From: Amylostereum areolatum
Taxonomy: Eukaryota > Basidiomycota > Agaricomycetes > Russulales > Stereaceae
NCBI GenBank assembly: GCA_012932865.1
Contig: SAXG01000065.1
Location: 186,001-250,000 of the forward strand
Length of the DNA: 64,000 nt
Direction: 5' to 3'
Shown piece after piece: positions 1-11,104 of the stretch. The notes below the pieces were generated by a model, which saw nothing but the letters and a program-made list of their open reading frames with translations, did no database searches and was not told where the DNA came from. Position 1 is the first letter of the stretch. Every line of letters starts with the position of its first letter. The position numbers were made by a program, and so were the translations under genes.

Positions 1-63
1 ATCCGTCGATTTGGTACGGCTACGCGCCTACGCCTGCACCTTGCGGTCCTTGCCCTGGATGCA

Positions 64-70
64 TATAAAA
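64..70 (+). promoter_or_regulatory. TATA box of the lipase gene
   Basis: The motif TATAAAA lies 190 nt upstream of the lipase start codon and is followed by a pyrimidine-rich leader, as is common for highly expressed secreted-enzyme genes in basidiomycetes. Confidence 0.5.
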
Positions 71-253
71 CCAGCAACGCCCTCCCGATGGATTCTCATT
101 GCAGCTCCCCCCTTCATCTTCTCCTTTCGTTTACTTCCTGTTCTCCGTCTTCACGTTCTCTCTTACGACTCCGCAGGCCCGGCTCGCCCCCACCAGCTTC
201 ATCCAAAGCATCCCCGCACCGTCCGACCTCACACTCATTTCTAACCTGAACCG

Positions 254-1467
254 ATGTTCTTCCCCCCAGCTCTCATCGCGTCCGCGCTGTTCGCGGCTGC
301 CTTGGCCGCGCCCGCGCGCAACATCGCGCTCAAAAAACGCGACTCCGTCACGGCAGTATCCGCCAGCACGCTCTCGTCCTTCGCGCCGTTCACCCAGTTC
401 GCGCGCGCGGCGTACTGTGCCTCGAGCAAAGTTCAAAACTGGCAATGCGGAGGTGTGAAGGCGTTTTCACTTGTATCGTACGGCGTGTTCTAACATTGCG
501 CACTCGATCGTCGTCAGAGGCGTGCGATGCCCTACCTGGGTTTCAGCCTACCCTAACCGGTGGTGATGGTAGTTCTGTTCAACTTTGTACGTCGCCCGAT
601 CTTCTGCGCGTTATTTAGATAAACTTACCTGGCGCAACGATGGGTAGTCTTCGTCGGTTATTGGCCGGACCAGGACACCGTCGTGGTCTCGCATGAAGGC
701 ACAGATCCCACCAAGCTGTGAGCTCGCCTGCCCCTTATCGGTTCACACGTTCCCTCACACGTTCGCAGCGAGGCGGACTTGACCGACATCAACATCGACA
801 TGACTACGCTCGACCCATCGCTATTCCCCGGTGTCCCCGACGGCGTGCAGACGCACGAAGGTTTCACGGATGAACACGCGCAGACGGCAGGTAACATCCT
901 CAACGAAGTGCGCAACCTCATGAGCCAACATGGCACCAACAGCGTTACACTGGTGTGTGTCCCGCATCGCTTGCCTCTTCCTCATCTAACGAATGATGGT
1001 CTCCAGATCGGTCACTCCCTGGGCGGTGCCCTTGCTGAGCTCGACAGTCTGTTCATGCGCCTCAACCTTCCGAACGCGACGGTCAAGGGCGTCACCTACG
1101 GCACGCCGCGCGTGGGCAACGACGACTTCGTCGCCTTCTTCAACGCGCAAGTGCCCGACTTCACGCGCGTCACGAACGAGCACGACCTGGTGCCCATCGT
1201 GCCCGGCCGTTTCCTCGGCTTCCAACACCCACACGGCGAGGTCCACCTCATCAGTCCCGGTAACGCGGTCGCGTGTTCTGGTGCGTTCTGATCCTCGTGG
1301 ACGTGCGTTGCTGTGCGGATCGTGGGACTGACCCTGGGCGAGCAGGCGACGATAACGACAGCGATCAATGCATCGTCGGCGCGGTCGGGAACGTCTTCGA
1401 TGGCAGCATCGACAACCACTTGGGCCCGTACGAGGGTATCTCTCTCGGACGCGCTGCGTGCGTTTAA
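254..1467 (+). CDS. secreted class-3 (fungal type) lipase
   Basis: Predicted extracellular triacylglycerol lipase or esterase of the class-3 alpha/beta-hydrolase family. Six exons (254-452, 518-586, 648-717, 769-952, 1007-1280, 1343-1467) join in phase to give 306 residues. The N-terminus is a hydrophobic, alanine-rich signal peptide followed by a basic stretch (LKKR) that could be a propeptide cleavage site. The nucleophile elbow GHSLGG opens exon 5. The block TYGTPRVGN follows, then the likely catalytic Asp in NEHDLVPIVPG and the likely catalytic His near HPHGEVHL. Cysteines typical of the family occur near the N-terminus (WQCG, EACD) and the C-terminus (ACS, DQC). The last exon carries the usual ending FDGS-DNHLGPYEG. 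Length is normal for the family and no break was seen. A TATA box lies at 64-70. The family call is firm; the substrate is not deducible. Confidence 0.9.
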
Positions 1468-1992
1468 AAGGGCCTCAAGCGCGGCTTTGGTGGACGCTTC
1501 ACTGATACCTTATCCTTTCACCGCTTGGGCATGGGGTCGTAGGGGTTCTTATTGTTAATTTATGTATGTATCGGGCTCGATGTACCATTCTTTTTGTTCA
1601 CTTCTCCACGGATGTTGCTTTCACAGGGGTTAAACTCGAGCGATGTATCCTGTAATCACAACTTCCTAGTGTCTTGTGTGAAAACATGATGAATCTGGCT
1701 AATACTCCTAGAGGTAATCCATGGTCAACTTTCTATAGTAACTCCGAGATGGCTTTCCCCAGGGAGGGTTTTAATCTATGCAAAGCCCGCAAGCAACTCA
1801 GTCGGCACTTTTATTAGGCATGGACTCACTCATCGCTGCGACAGCAAAACCTAAAAGGCTGCTCCTGTCTGCGACCTCATCGGAGTCCGGACTAGCCCTG
1901 CCGCCCTACCGTCCTCGGGTCTTCTTTCGACGTTTCGTACGGCTACACGCCTACACCATGTCTACACAAGCACAAAAGGCGTAGGAAAAAGC
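1468..1992. other. intergenic, no gene seen
   Basis: AT-richer than the flanking genes and holds the probable 3' untranslated region of the lipase. Only short ORFs without recognisable domains occur. Confidence 0.5.
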
Positions 1993-2079
1993 TGGTTCGA
2001 TCCGGGCTCGAACCGGAGACCTCCTGTGCGCATTTGCTATATGTGAGACAGACGTGATAACCAACTACACCATCGAACC
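1993..2079 (-). tRNA. tRNA-Val(CAC) with a 13-nt intron
   Basis: Read on the minus strand, the 87 nt fold into a cloverleaf. The 7-bp acceptor stem is GGTTCGA/TCGAACC. A D-arm resembling other tRNA-Val genes follows, then the anticodon stem TCTGT/ACAGG, which closes with one G-U pair, and a T-arm with stem TCCGG/CCGGA around TTCGAGC. The loop reads C-T-CAC-A and is interrupted after position 37 by a 13-nt intron, the usual place for eukaryotic tRNA introns. The anticodon CAC reads the valine codon GTG. A short T-run (TTTTT when read on the minus strand) follows the gene within a few bases, as expected for RNA polymerase III termination. No 3' CCA is encoded. Confidence 0.93.
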
Positions 2080-2972
2080 GATGACAAAACAGCGGTAGAG
2101 TATGCCATCCGGTCTGGTAGGTAGAAACCGGCAGATGCCGAAACCTTATTGCCAGCTGTTCAAATCGTTGATTTGCTCCCGAGCTCAGTTTGTCCAACTT
2201 TTCAACTCATTTACTTACAGCATTCGAGAGCAAGGAATGGTCGACTCTGCACAGCTTGTACGGCATAATATTTGGTGCGACAATAGACGATACATACTTA
2301 GCGATCAAGTAGGCTATGGTGCGACAAAGAACAGGGTTTCCAACAGTAGTACGCGCCCCACCGTCCATCGACCAGGGATCCCCACTCGAAGCAAACCGTG
2401 AGCTTCTTCCCAAACCAGTACTGCAAACTTGGCCATCCAACGTCAACCCGCGGCTTTTTTGTTAAGTACCGATCGTCATCTGGGTTACGTTCTTCCACAT
2501 GCGCAACAGGAACTCGAACACAAGCCGCGATCGCGCCTTCGTCGGTCCACCGGCAGACCTTGTGAAGGTGAGACCGGTTCCATGCGTATTGAGTGGTCAC
2601 GGAGTGTTGGCAGGAAATGCGTGGGGTTGCCGGATACCAAGGCGTGGACTAGGTGGCAGACGACGACCGCAAGTACTGTTCTGTGATCGGAAGTCCAGGG
2701 TTTCTGAGTCCAAGGGCCAGTCGGAGGGCTTGGAAGTACGTGGATTGAGATATTGATATCGCGATGGGGAGGGCATGCGAGAAAAAGCAGTCTAGTGAGG
2801 ATTGAACATGGAGAGCTCGTTTGGTCTCGGACCCTCGGTATTCGTCGTCGGTGGGATGGACATCCATCGTAAGATGCAATGCCCTTCTTGCCTAAAGACG
2901 ATGATGCGTTATTTCTATTTCACGGTGCAAGACGGGTTAGACGTAACGCACTGGACTACACGCCCTTCCAGC
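2080..2972. other. intergenic, no gene supported
   Basis: Several ORFs of 75-116 codons overlap here on both strands, but none shows a domain, a signal peptide or a convincing splice structure. They look like chance ORFs. Confidence 0.4.
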
Positions 2973-3787
2973 TCACGCCTCCGCCCCGGAAGGGCCGCCT
3001 TGAGCTGGCAATATCTGCTCGTTACCGCGGAAAACGACATGGCCGACATCACGTTCAAAGAGGGGTGGAAGACGTGCCGCCACCGTCTTTCCTTTCTTGT
3101 TTTTCTTTGACTTTTTTGGATCGGAATCGGAAGCTTCGCCATCCAGCGCCATCGCTACATCCATATCATCGTCAACCGGGACGGGTGGTGCAGGAATGCG
3201 GCGAGCTGAATGACAATTATGGCAGGTAGTGGTGACAAGCTGTCCATGCGACCTGGATGCTGACGAGATGAGAGATGCGTGAGAGGGGATAGGAACAAAA
3301 GGGTAGGTGCACGTACGCTGAACACGAACGGAAGCGGAGAGACCGGGGACAAGAACGGCATCGCACCCTTTACATAGCGTACGCTTCACAGTCGGATCCC
3401 TGAAATACAACGTGGGGTCAGAATGCGGGGCGATCCACAACGAGTCGCCACGCACATCTTTACGGTCGCCTTCTGAGCCACTTGCTTCATCGTGCGCACG
3501 TAGCCTCGCGCGACGTCGTTCGTTGAAGCGATGCGGGTCCTTCGTCGCGGCAACTTCTCCTCTTTCTGTATATGTAGAAACTTGCTATGTTTTTTCTTCT
3601 TCACGGCCGGATGTGATGCCGAGACTGAATTGGATGGCCCAGTAGCAAGAGAGTCGCCAACGGTGGATGGAGAGATAGATTGAAGGTACACCGAGGCTTG
3701 GTACAGGAAGTTGAGGCGCTGTAGAACGTCGCGGTTCTGTATATTGTGGGGGTTGGGTACAGTGACCGTCTTGTCTTTCTTTGCCAT
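2973..3787 (-). CDS. RPR2: RNase P protein subunit, Rpr2/Rpp21/Snm1 family
   Basis: Zinc-binding protein subunit of nuclear RNase P (or RNase MRP), the ribonucleoprotein that removes 5' leaders from pre-tRNA. Three exons on the minus strand (3787-3456, 3399-3313, 3252-2973) join in phase to 232 residues, starting at MAKKDKTVTVPN. The family core is present: an N-terminal helical part (LQRLNFLYQASVYL), the basic block ARGYVRTMKQVAQKATVKM, then paired Cys motifs CKGC and CHNC separated by VPGLSASVRV and SHGQLVTTTC. The C-terminus is acidic and then lysine-rich (KKSKKNKKGK). The fungal proteins are of similar size. The upstream Met at 3811 would add eight residues, but the downstream one starts the conserved-looking N-terminus. 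Rpr2 and Snm1 cannot be told apart by eye, so the symbol is tentative. Confidence 0.82.
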
Positions 3788-4053
3788 CGTGGAAGACACT
3801 AAAGCTGACAAGTTGAAAGTTGGTTGGGAGTTGGGAGCACGAACTTCACTGCCACGAAGAGCGTGCCATTTCGGTGAATGCCGATCCGCACTGAAGAAGT
3901 AGTATTAGGAGTACGCCGTGAAATTGAATCGACGTTCCCTCCTCCCACATCTACAGCAGCAATTCACCTTCATCCGTCCTGCTTCATCGCAGCTACTCTC
4001 CTGAAGTTCACCAATACCTCTAGATACCCCCCAGCTTAAAGTCCCGGATAACG

Positions 4054-4945
4054 ATGGCCACTCTCACGCTCTATTACCACTACCCTTTCTCATCGATCCC
4101 AATGGACACTCACTTGAAACCAGCTCATGCTCTCGCAGATGCACACATCGACTGCTTAGTCTGGGCGGACGACGCAATGAGCCATTTGTTTCACATTCCA
4201 CCCGACCCCTCACTGGAACTCGTCGTTCCGGACGAAGATCTCGAGAAAGCCGTCCGCGCCATCACTTCCGCGTTGCCTTACAATCGCAAGGCAGGGCCAT
4301 GTCCCTATTGACTAGAGTACAGCATGTTCGATCCCAGGACACCGAGCTGTTACCCTGAGTCGATTTGGCTCGAGTTGACGACACCACCATCGGAGCGCCA
4401 CGATGATGACCCAATTAACATATTCATCCACCCCAGCTCGTACTGGTCCATCGACGTCCGCGACGCCTCGCTCGACCCTTCACTGTATCCCGCGAACGTC
4501 GACATCCGTTTTCCGACGCGCACGGCATTCATCGACTCTTTGATTACTGCCATGCTTGACCCGCCCATCGGGTTTCGCCGCAAGCGGCTCCATAATCAAC
4601 TGCAAGTCTACACAGTCACCGTGTGCAGCCGCACGCTCCCTGATTCCTGAACACCGCGTCCTGCCAGACGGGCAAGTTGAACCGGAACATGCCAAGGTCC
4701 TGGAGAGCCTGAAGCCCGAGAACAGGCCTTTCTTCAAGACGTTTATCAGGACGCCGTTTCGTGGCAGTTCTTGGCCGGCAGACGTCCAGGCTCGTCGACT
4801 CGCTCTCGAGCACATGGGGTACGTTTTATTATATATATCAATCCCTCGCTCCTTATTCAACGAGATGGCGAGAACAGACGGACGGCTGAGGCGCAAAAGC
4901 CCTTTCCCAGAGATATCTGGCTCGCCACCCAACCCGCCCCACTAG
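4054..4945 (+). pseudogene. broken copy A of an unrecognised fungal protein family
   Basis: The frame opens with MATLTLYYHYPF and contains MDTHLKPAHALADAH, DEDLEKAVRAI, FIHPSSYWSIDVRD and, in another frame, EHRVLPDGQVEPEH. The first two ORFs (4054-4311 and 4324-4650) are in the same frame and are separated only by a TGA at 4309-4311, apparently in place of a sense codon (PY-stop-LEYS). After LQVYTV near 4615 the frame shifts to that of 4556-4945, which continues through LESLKPENRPFFKTFI to a probable splice donor after LALEHMG. The gene therefore carries one nonsense codon and one frameshift. I do not recognise the family. It is probably a lineage-specific agaricomycete protein. A more degraded relative lies 1.5 kb downstream. 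Confidence 0.55.
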
Positions 4946-5638
4946 TTGTCCGTTATCCCAACTCGATTATCTGCATTTTAGAATGGTTCGCCAGTTTCAC
5001 ACTCAGGCTCGAATAGAAACATCTCCGGACAAATCTCCTGTAGCTTTGTGCGTCACCCGGTGATATACATGGGACGTGCACCCCCTGACAGTAGCCTTTT
5101 CTAGAGCCCGGAAGCCTCTCACTGCTCCAAACGTTGTCAACGTGGGACGGTCGTTCGCTCGGATCCAGAATATGGTGCGCAAGAGAGGGTGACATGTTGA
5201 GACAAACTCACCATTATCGTCGGTGAGAGCTAGGATGGAGAAGATATACATGTGTAGAGAGAATATTAGTCCTGCCTAATCTCCTTTCTCCTTCGTCGAG
5301 CGTGCACACGGGCATGGTCTGTTTGAGTTTTTCTGCCCCCACTGTTATCGAGGTTACCTTAACCATCGTCATTGTCGTCGGTCGTCGATTCGCGGAGTCG
5401 ACAGCAGAGAGGACGATATACATAGGCAAAATATGGAATAGACTTGTACCAAAGCTTGTTGATCTCTTGGGGCATCTGGGTCAGCGTTGGTCAATCTTTT
5501 CGCCCGACGGGAGACTGAGAGGAGGCCAAATTGGTCACGTGCCAACGCGCTCGTAGTTTCTTCCAAGTTCCAGCTACTCCTGCGCCGCGGTCTTTTCTTC
5601 ATGGACGACGGACTTTCGTCAACTAGTCAAGCTTCAAG

Positions 5639-6311
5639 ATGGATTCTCCCGATTACTACTGGGACTCTTCCCCGTACTCTCTTCTCACGATGGAAACCCA
5701 CCCCAAGCCAGCCCGTGCCGCTACAGATTCCTCCACTCCGTGTTTGGTACGGGCTGAAGCGCGCCCAGCTACGCGTCCGTCTGGTTCTAGCTGACGACGC
5801 CACAAACGGCGCGCCACGGGGACGACCTACGAGGATCCTGAACTTGAGAAGGTTTTGACGCAAGTGTCTCGTCTGCCTCTGGGAGACTAGGACGACCCCG
5901 TCGATGTGGTCCTCCATCCCTCTTCTTATTGGTCATTCGACGTTCGTGACCCCTCCCTCTCCCTCTCCCTCATCCCTCCATTGTCACCAGCGCGCGCAAA
6001 CCTCCGTTTTACAAAAACCGCGTCGTTTTGGATTCCTTGATCACCACCATGCTCGAGCCGTCCATCGGGTTCCGCCACCAAAGGCCGAGACAAAAAACCT
6101 CGTTTTCATCGAGTACATCTGCGTGTACCACCTCCGGGCTGAGAGTCCCGTTCCTGAGAACGGCAACATAGACTCTGCGCTCGCCGCGGTCCTGCCGGAC
6201 TTGACGCCGGAGAACGCGTACTTTCGAATCGTATGTTCGAGGTAATAGTCAGGGCTGGGAATTGGACGTTAAGGCTCGTCGGTCTATGCTCGAGCGCGTG
6301 GGGTACGGTTT
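5639..6311 (+). pseudogene. degraded copy B of the same unrecognised family
   Basis: Residue-level matches to copy A occur in the same order but in different frames: METHPKPARAAT against MDTHLKPAHALA, DPELEKVLTQV against DEDLEKAVRAI, LHPSSYWSFDVRDPSL against IHPSSYWSIDVRDASL, then PENGNIDSALAAVLPDLTPE against PDGQVEPEHAKVLESLKPE. It ends at ERVGYG, matching LEHMGYV. Stops and shifts break the frame repeatedly (for example a TAG at about 5888). This is a tandem duplicate further along in decay than copy A. The function of the intact family is unknown. Confidence 0.55.
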
Positions 6312-7349
6312 ATTCTGCTCTACACTCCCGAACCTTCGTTGACGAGTGTGCACTAAAAATTAGACGTGTGGATGACGCGAAAACCCCTCCCCAGGGATAC
6401 TTGGAGTAATTTACGACACGGCCTAAAGTGCGTCCGATCTGCTTTATGATTGTTTCAAGTCCTTAAGTACCCCTGTTCTAGACGGTCTCGAGGGCTTCAC
6501 AGTTCCGCTCCGACCCAAAGAATTTCCTCGCGCATGAGAGAGCCTGAGATTGTGTGAGCAGCTGCCGTACATGACGAACCTTCCTCGGAGAGTCTGACCA
6601 GCTTCGGTAGAGCAAGACCACCTCGTCCCTCTCCAAGTATTCTGAACAATGGGCGATCTTTTTCTCGTCTACTGACTTTGGTGCGGAAGAGAGGGTGAGA
6701 TGGAGCCCACTGCCCACTGTTCATCCGAAGGAACGACGCGTGCGAGCGTGCTGAGCCGGCCGTTGGCGACGCAACTCCCCGGAGGGACGACCTTTCAGAT
6801 TTCAGCTTCTACTGTCGTGCTTAAATAATGATAAACTCATATCTCGTATGTTTCTTGTCCGGTCAGTGCGTATATGCGCGTACAGAACAAGCCAATAACT
6901 GACATAACACGCAAGATCGCCATGAAAGCACCTCTCGGGACTGTCTACGGAGTGTTGTGGGTCGGGCTAGCATTTAGCTGCTTGGTGGATGAAATGACGG
7001 TGGCTGGGCTGACAGGCGAGTCTATAACGAATTGGCTTGCGCGCGCCCGTTCATATTGGTTTTTTTACCCCAAGAAGACCCATGCTCATAACCATGCTAG
7101 CTTCAAACCATTTCTCCGCATGCGACGATTTCCTTCTGACGGAAGGGGTTGCCTGCCACCAGGACGGTGGACAGGTTTTTTACTCCATGCCAAAACCGCA
7201 AGTAAGGGGCTCCCAGGGCGCCCGTTGTACTTTTCGAGGACGACGAGGACGACGGTACTCGCATTCCATGCTAATCACTGAGACAGAAGGTTCGCGGCGC
7301 ACGATTGCAAGCCCTCGACGTCAGGCTTTGCGTTCGATTACGCAGATAG
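6312..7349. other. no gene supported
   Basis: ORFs of 75-135 codons occur on both strands without recognisable domains. The stretch may contain the unrecognised 5' part of the doubtful gene that follows. Confidence 0.35.
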
Positions 7350-8581
7350 CTCGTGCGCGTGTACCACCCTGATTTCTTTTTTGATTTCCGAAGGAATGAG
7401 GACGGGTGCTATCGCAGCCGTGTAATCCGTGGCGCTTCGCGGTGTGCGAGGATATCCGCTCTTTCATGCGGGGTACGTCTCTTTTCTGTACCATTGTCAT
7501 ATGGTCATCTTACCGAGTCACTACTGACGGCACGTTTCGTGTAGACCTGAGGTACCCGCATACAGCGCTGTGCATTTGGGCGCATGCCCCACTCACTTGT
7601 TCGCTGATATCCACGGAGGGGTAGTCCGGGGGCGTAGAACGGTCAAGGGGGCAGACGCACGGCCTTCCTCGTTCCTTTAGGCTTTTCGAAGCAACCCCGC
7701 AGGCTGGACTTCTCGAGGCTATCACCAACATCGAACGGCAGGCGCGGCATGGCTGCATGGTACGTCACGTCTCCATCATCTGTGCGATGTTCGTTGAGAA
7801 GTGCTAAGTATGTACATACAGTCATGGGTAAATCATCTGCCATCCTCACATGGAGCTGCAGCGCATCCGCAAAGAGCTACAATTGGAGAGGGGGGGAGAG
7901 GAGGAGCGGTGCATTCTGCGTGTACGGAGATGTACGCGATCCCTCTTCATTGAACCCCTGTCCGCGGCGCAGAGGGAGCTCCGAACGGTACCGCACGTAC
8001 GCAAGAAGCGACACTTTCTGAGAAGGGGTGCGCGTCAAGATAATTACAATAGCCTCTCCGATTCCTTCGATGGAAGTATCATAGGCAAGCTATGGGATAA
8101 ACGCAACCGCCTGGTGAGGCCCCTCCTGTGCTTTTCCGTTTTCCCGCACGTTACTTATATCCGCGGGTCACGCAGCGAGATTGCGATGGTCTGTGCATCC
8201 GACCGACCGCCCCCTCTCCTCCGGTAAACACAGCCTATATGGCGTTTGTGGCGAGAGAGGAGCAGGCGGATGAAGTACTTGCGTTCCTAGGAAGGGGGGG
8301 TGGACGCTTCGCTTGCGTCGACGGTGACGATGACGCAAAGAGCCAGGGCAGAAAGGGCCTCTTTCGGTGGGTTCTCACCCACGTTGTTTCGCGATGTTGC
8401 TTGCGAGGCTTTATCTCGCAGACCGGTGGAATCGAAGGAGCAAAACCTAGGAGGCATCAATGGAAGGCATCGCGTGCACTACCGGACTGGCGCAAGAATG
8501 ACGAAGAGCTGGCAGGTGCTTACGCCTGACTGGGCCAACATGCGACCGTTGGTGCTGTCCTTGGTCGGCGAGGGCACTTGA
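7350..8581 (+). pseudogene. possible decayed spliced gene, unrecognised
   Basis: The pieces read like coding sequence. One is a helical, charged segment around 7850-8110 (LQRIRKELQLERGGEEE, then NSLSDSFDGSIIGKLWDK). It is followed by a good GT-AG intron (8113-8231) into FVAREEQADEVLAFLG, and the last piece ends DWANMRPLVLSLVGEGT with a stop at 8579-8581. A plausible intron also lies around 7470-7544. The reading frame must shift near 8300-8335, close to a run of G, and no clean start codon was found. This suggests a damaged lineage-specific gene. The family is not recognised, and a chance assembly of ORFs cannot be excluded. Confidence 0.28.
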
Positions 8582-8736
8582 TTTCTCCACTGCGCAGCCA
8601 CGGTGCCAATAATAGACGTCAAGACAACGACAGAGACTCGATTGGGAAAACGAGATTGTCCGCCGTGCGATCCTTGCGAGGTCGACTGTCCCCCTCAATG
8701 ACGCATCTCACCCTCTCCCACCCCATCCCCCGAGCT

Positions 8737-8742
8737 TATAAG
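8737..8742 (+). promoter_or_regulatory. TATA box of the aspartic protease gene
   Basis: TATAAG lies 88 nt upstream of a start codon in good context (ACCATGG), followed by a C/T-rich leader. Confidence 0.55.
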
Positions 8743-8824
8743 GCCCCCGCTTGCCCTTCGATACTTCTCCATCCTCCCCACCTTTTCCACCAGCTCTTTT
8801 TCCTTCCACAACCTCACGATAACC

Positions 8825-10548
8825 ATGGCCTCCAACTGTCTCCGCTTCACCGCCTCTGTCGCCCAGACCGGCGCCCGCGAGATCCTCAAGCGCGACCGCG
8901 CTCGCGCTCAGAAGCTCATCGCTGGCATCCAGCCCCACGGTCCTCTGGCCTCCCAGGTCAAGGAGCTTCGTTCTCGTGGTGGACATCGTCACCACCACGG
9001 CAAGCACCCCGGCGGCGGAAAGACCGCCCCCGCCCCCGGAGGCGGCAGCGATGCGGAGGGAGAAACTATCGACGTTACTGATGCTGGTAATTCCACTTCC
9101 TCGTATCACCAGTGGGCCGCAAGCCGACCAACCACCTTGTTTCATAGCCGTTACCTACACCGCTCAGGTCGGCGTCGGCAGCCCCGCCACCGAGTACACC
9201 CTCTTGATCGACACAGGGAGTTCCAACACCTGGGTCGGCGCAGCCACCAAATACAAGCAGACGTCGACGAGCAAGAACACGGGAAAGAAAGTCGTAAGTC
9301 AAACTCCGCCCCTTTGTTATCACCGTGTCTGATTGTACTTGCGTTGCCGTGTACAGACTGTCAGCTATGGCTCTGGCTCTTTCTCAGGCACGGAGTGTGC
9401 GTATTTTTAAGCGTTATCTCGTCTCGGTGCTGGCGGTGTTTGCTGACGCGTTATGTGGTGGGTAGGGACCGACCAGGTGACGCTTGGGTCCGACCTCGTT
9501 ATCCAGAACCAGAGCATCGGCGTTGCTTCGACCGCCCAGGGGTTCAACGACGTCGATGGTATCCTCGGGTACGTATCTTATCATCGTCTATGGAATCCGC
9601 GCGCTCATGATATGGGGATTTGATTAGTATTGGTCCCGTTGACCTCACTGAGGGCACTGTTGGCGGTCAGACTCCTGTACCAACCGTTACGGACAACCTC
9701 TTCCAACAAGGCACGATTTCCGTCGAGTCCATCGGTATCTTCTACCAGCCCACGACCTCGTCCGACGCGTCGGCGAACGGAGAGCTCACGTTTGGTGGGG
9801 TTGACGAGACGAAGTAAGCTTTGAGGGATATCCGGTGCACATGTGACATTAACACGTATTCTTTAGGACTACGGGCGACGTCAACTACGTTCCGATTACG
9901 AGCACCCAGCCCGCGGGCAGCTACTGGGGTATCGACCAGGACCTTTCCTACGGTAGCAGTGGTACATCCCTCCTCAGTGGCTCGAGCGGGATCGTCGACA
10001 CCGGCACCACCCTCACCATGATCGCCACTGGTAACTATGATCTTTCCTGGTCACACTCCCTCGTTGACGCGTGTTGTAGACGCCTTCGAGGCTTACGAGA
10101 AGGCCACAGGCGCTACTATGGATAAGTACGTCTCGGTCTTCCACCGTTCCTCCTAGTCAATTCTGACGCTCGTTTCCAGCACCACGGGCCTGCTCACCCT
10201 TTCCGCGTCCAAGTTCAACAACCTGAAGTCACTTTTCTTCACCATCGGCGGTGTGCAGTACGAGATGACGGCCAACGCCCAGATCTGGCCGCGCGATCAA
10301 AATGCGCAGATCGGCGGTGAGAGCGGCAAGATTTACCTCGTCATAGCGGATATGGGTCAGCAGAGCGGCTCTGGCCTTGACTTCATCAGTTCGTTTTCTC
10401 CCTTTCCGTTCCTGCTGATAACGGGCACTGACAGTTGACCTTGACAGACGGGTTCACGTTCTTGCAGCGCTTCTACAGCGTTTTCGATACGACCAACGCG
10501 CAGGTCGGACTCGCGACGACCCAGTTCACGGACGCGGAGACGAACTAA
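8825..10548 (+). CDS. pepsin-family (A1) aspartic protease, polyporopepsin-like
   Basis: Aspartic endopeptidase closely resembling the basidiomycete polyporopepsins. The propeptide-like block ILKRDRARAQKLI precedes the mature domain, which starts around YTAQVGVGSPATEY. The first catalytic Asp is in LIDTGSSNTW and the second in IVDTGTTLTM. The flap region with YGSGSFSGTE, the block DGILGIGPVDLT and the C-terminal FLQRFYSVFDTTNAQVGLATT are all present. At least six short introns interrupt the gene, and the stop is TAA at 10546-10548. Secreted members carry a hydrophobic leader, but here the N-terminus (MASNCLRFTASVAQTGAREI) is not hydrophobic and is followed by a His/Gly-rich stretch (RGGHRHHHGKH). 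Either the enzyme is not classically secreted or a leader exon was missed. Catalytic function looks intact. Confidence 0.9.
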
Positions 10549-11104
10549 GCGACGACGAGGATTCATTGGAAGGGACTTGAACGGACTCTTGTGGACTCTT
10601 GGCACGCTTGGATATGTAGCCTTCGTTGTACGATTGAGTGGTAGGATTCTGTAGGACCATACCCGTAGCTTGATGACGCCAATGCGCTATACATGGATTT
10701 ATTCCCAACGATACGCGCCATACAAACTTGGGTACGCTGCAGAGTAGTTGATTGTCGTTAAATAAGGTCGTGAGTGGGATCGACCATAGGTATGGGCATC
10801 CCAAACAGAAGAAACTTATGAACTCGTTCGGGGCATCCACACGACGATGCATGATGCACAGAGTGGGGGGATGGATGCATGACTGAGTATGTAAGATGAA
10901 GAAGTACTGTAGAAGCTACATTCCAAAATACCTTCATTTACAAGCTCGCCAGGTCATGCTCAAACGTAGATCGCATGCGAACTCAGATCTAGTAATATGT
11001 GAGTAGAACGAGGGTCTCGTGTAGGGGAGGATAACAAGATTACATATCCGATACAGTAAGACGAAAGCAATAAAAATACACACGTTGTGTCCACTGATCC
11101 TCTC
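10549..11104. other. intergenic between convergent gene ends
   Basis: Lies between the 3' ends of the protease and KIN17 genes. It is AT-richer, and no ORF looks coding. Confidence 0.45.

Noticed and set aside
8030..8110. Resemblance of NSLSDSFDGSI to the lipase C-terminal block VGNVFDGSI
   Set aside because: Only a few residues match, and the surrounding sequence shows no lipase motif.
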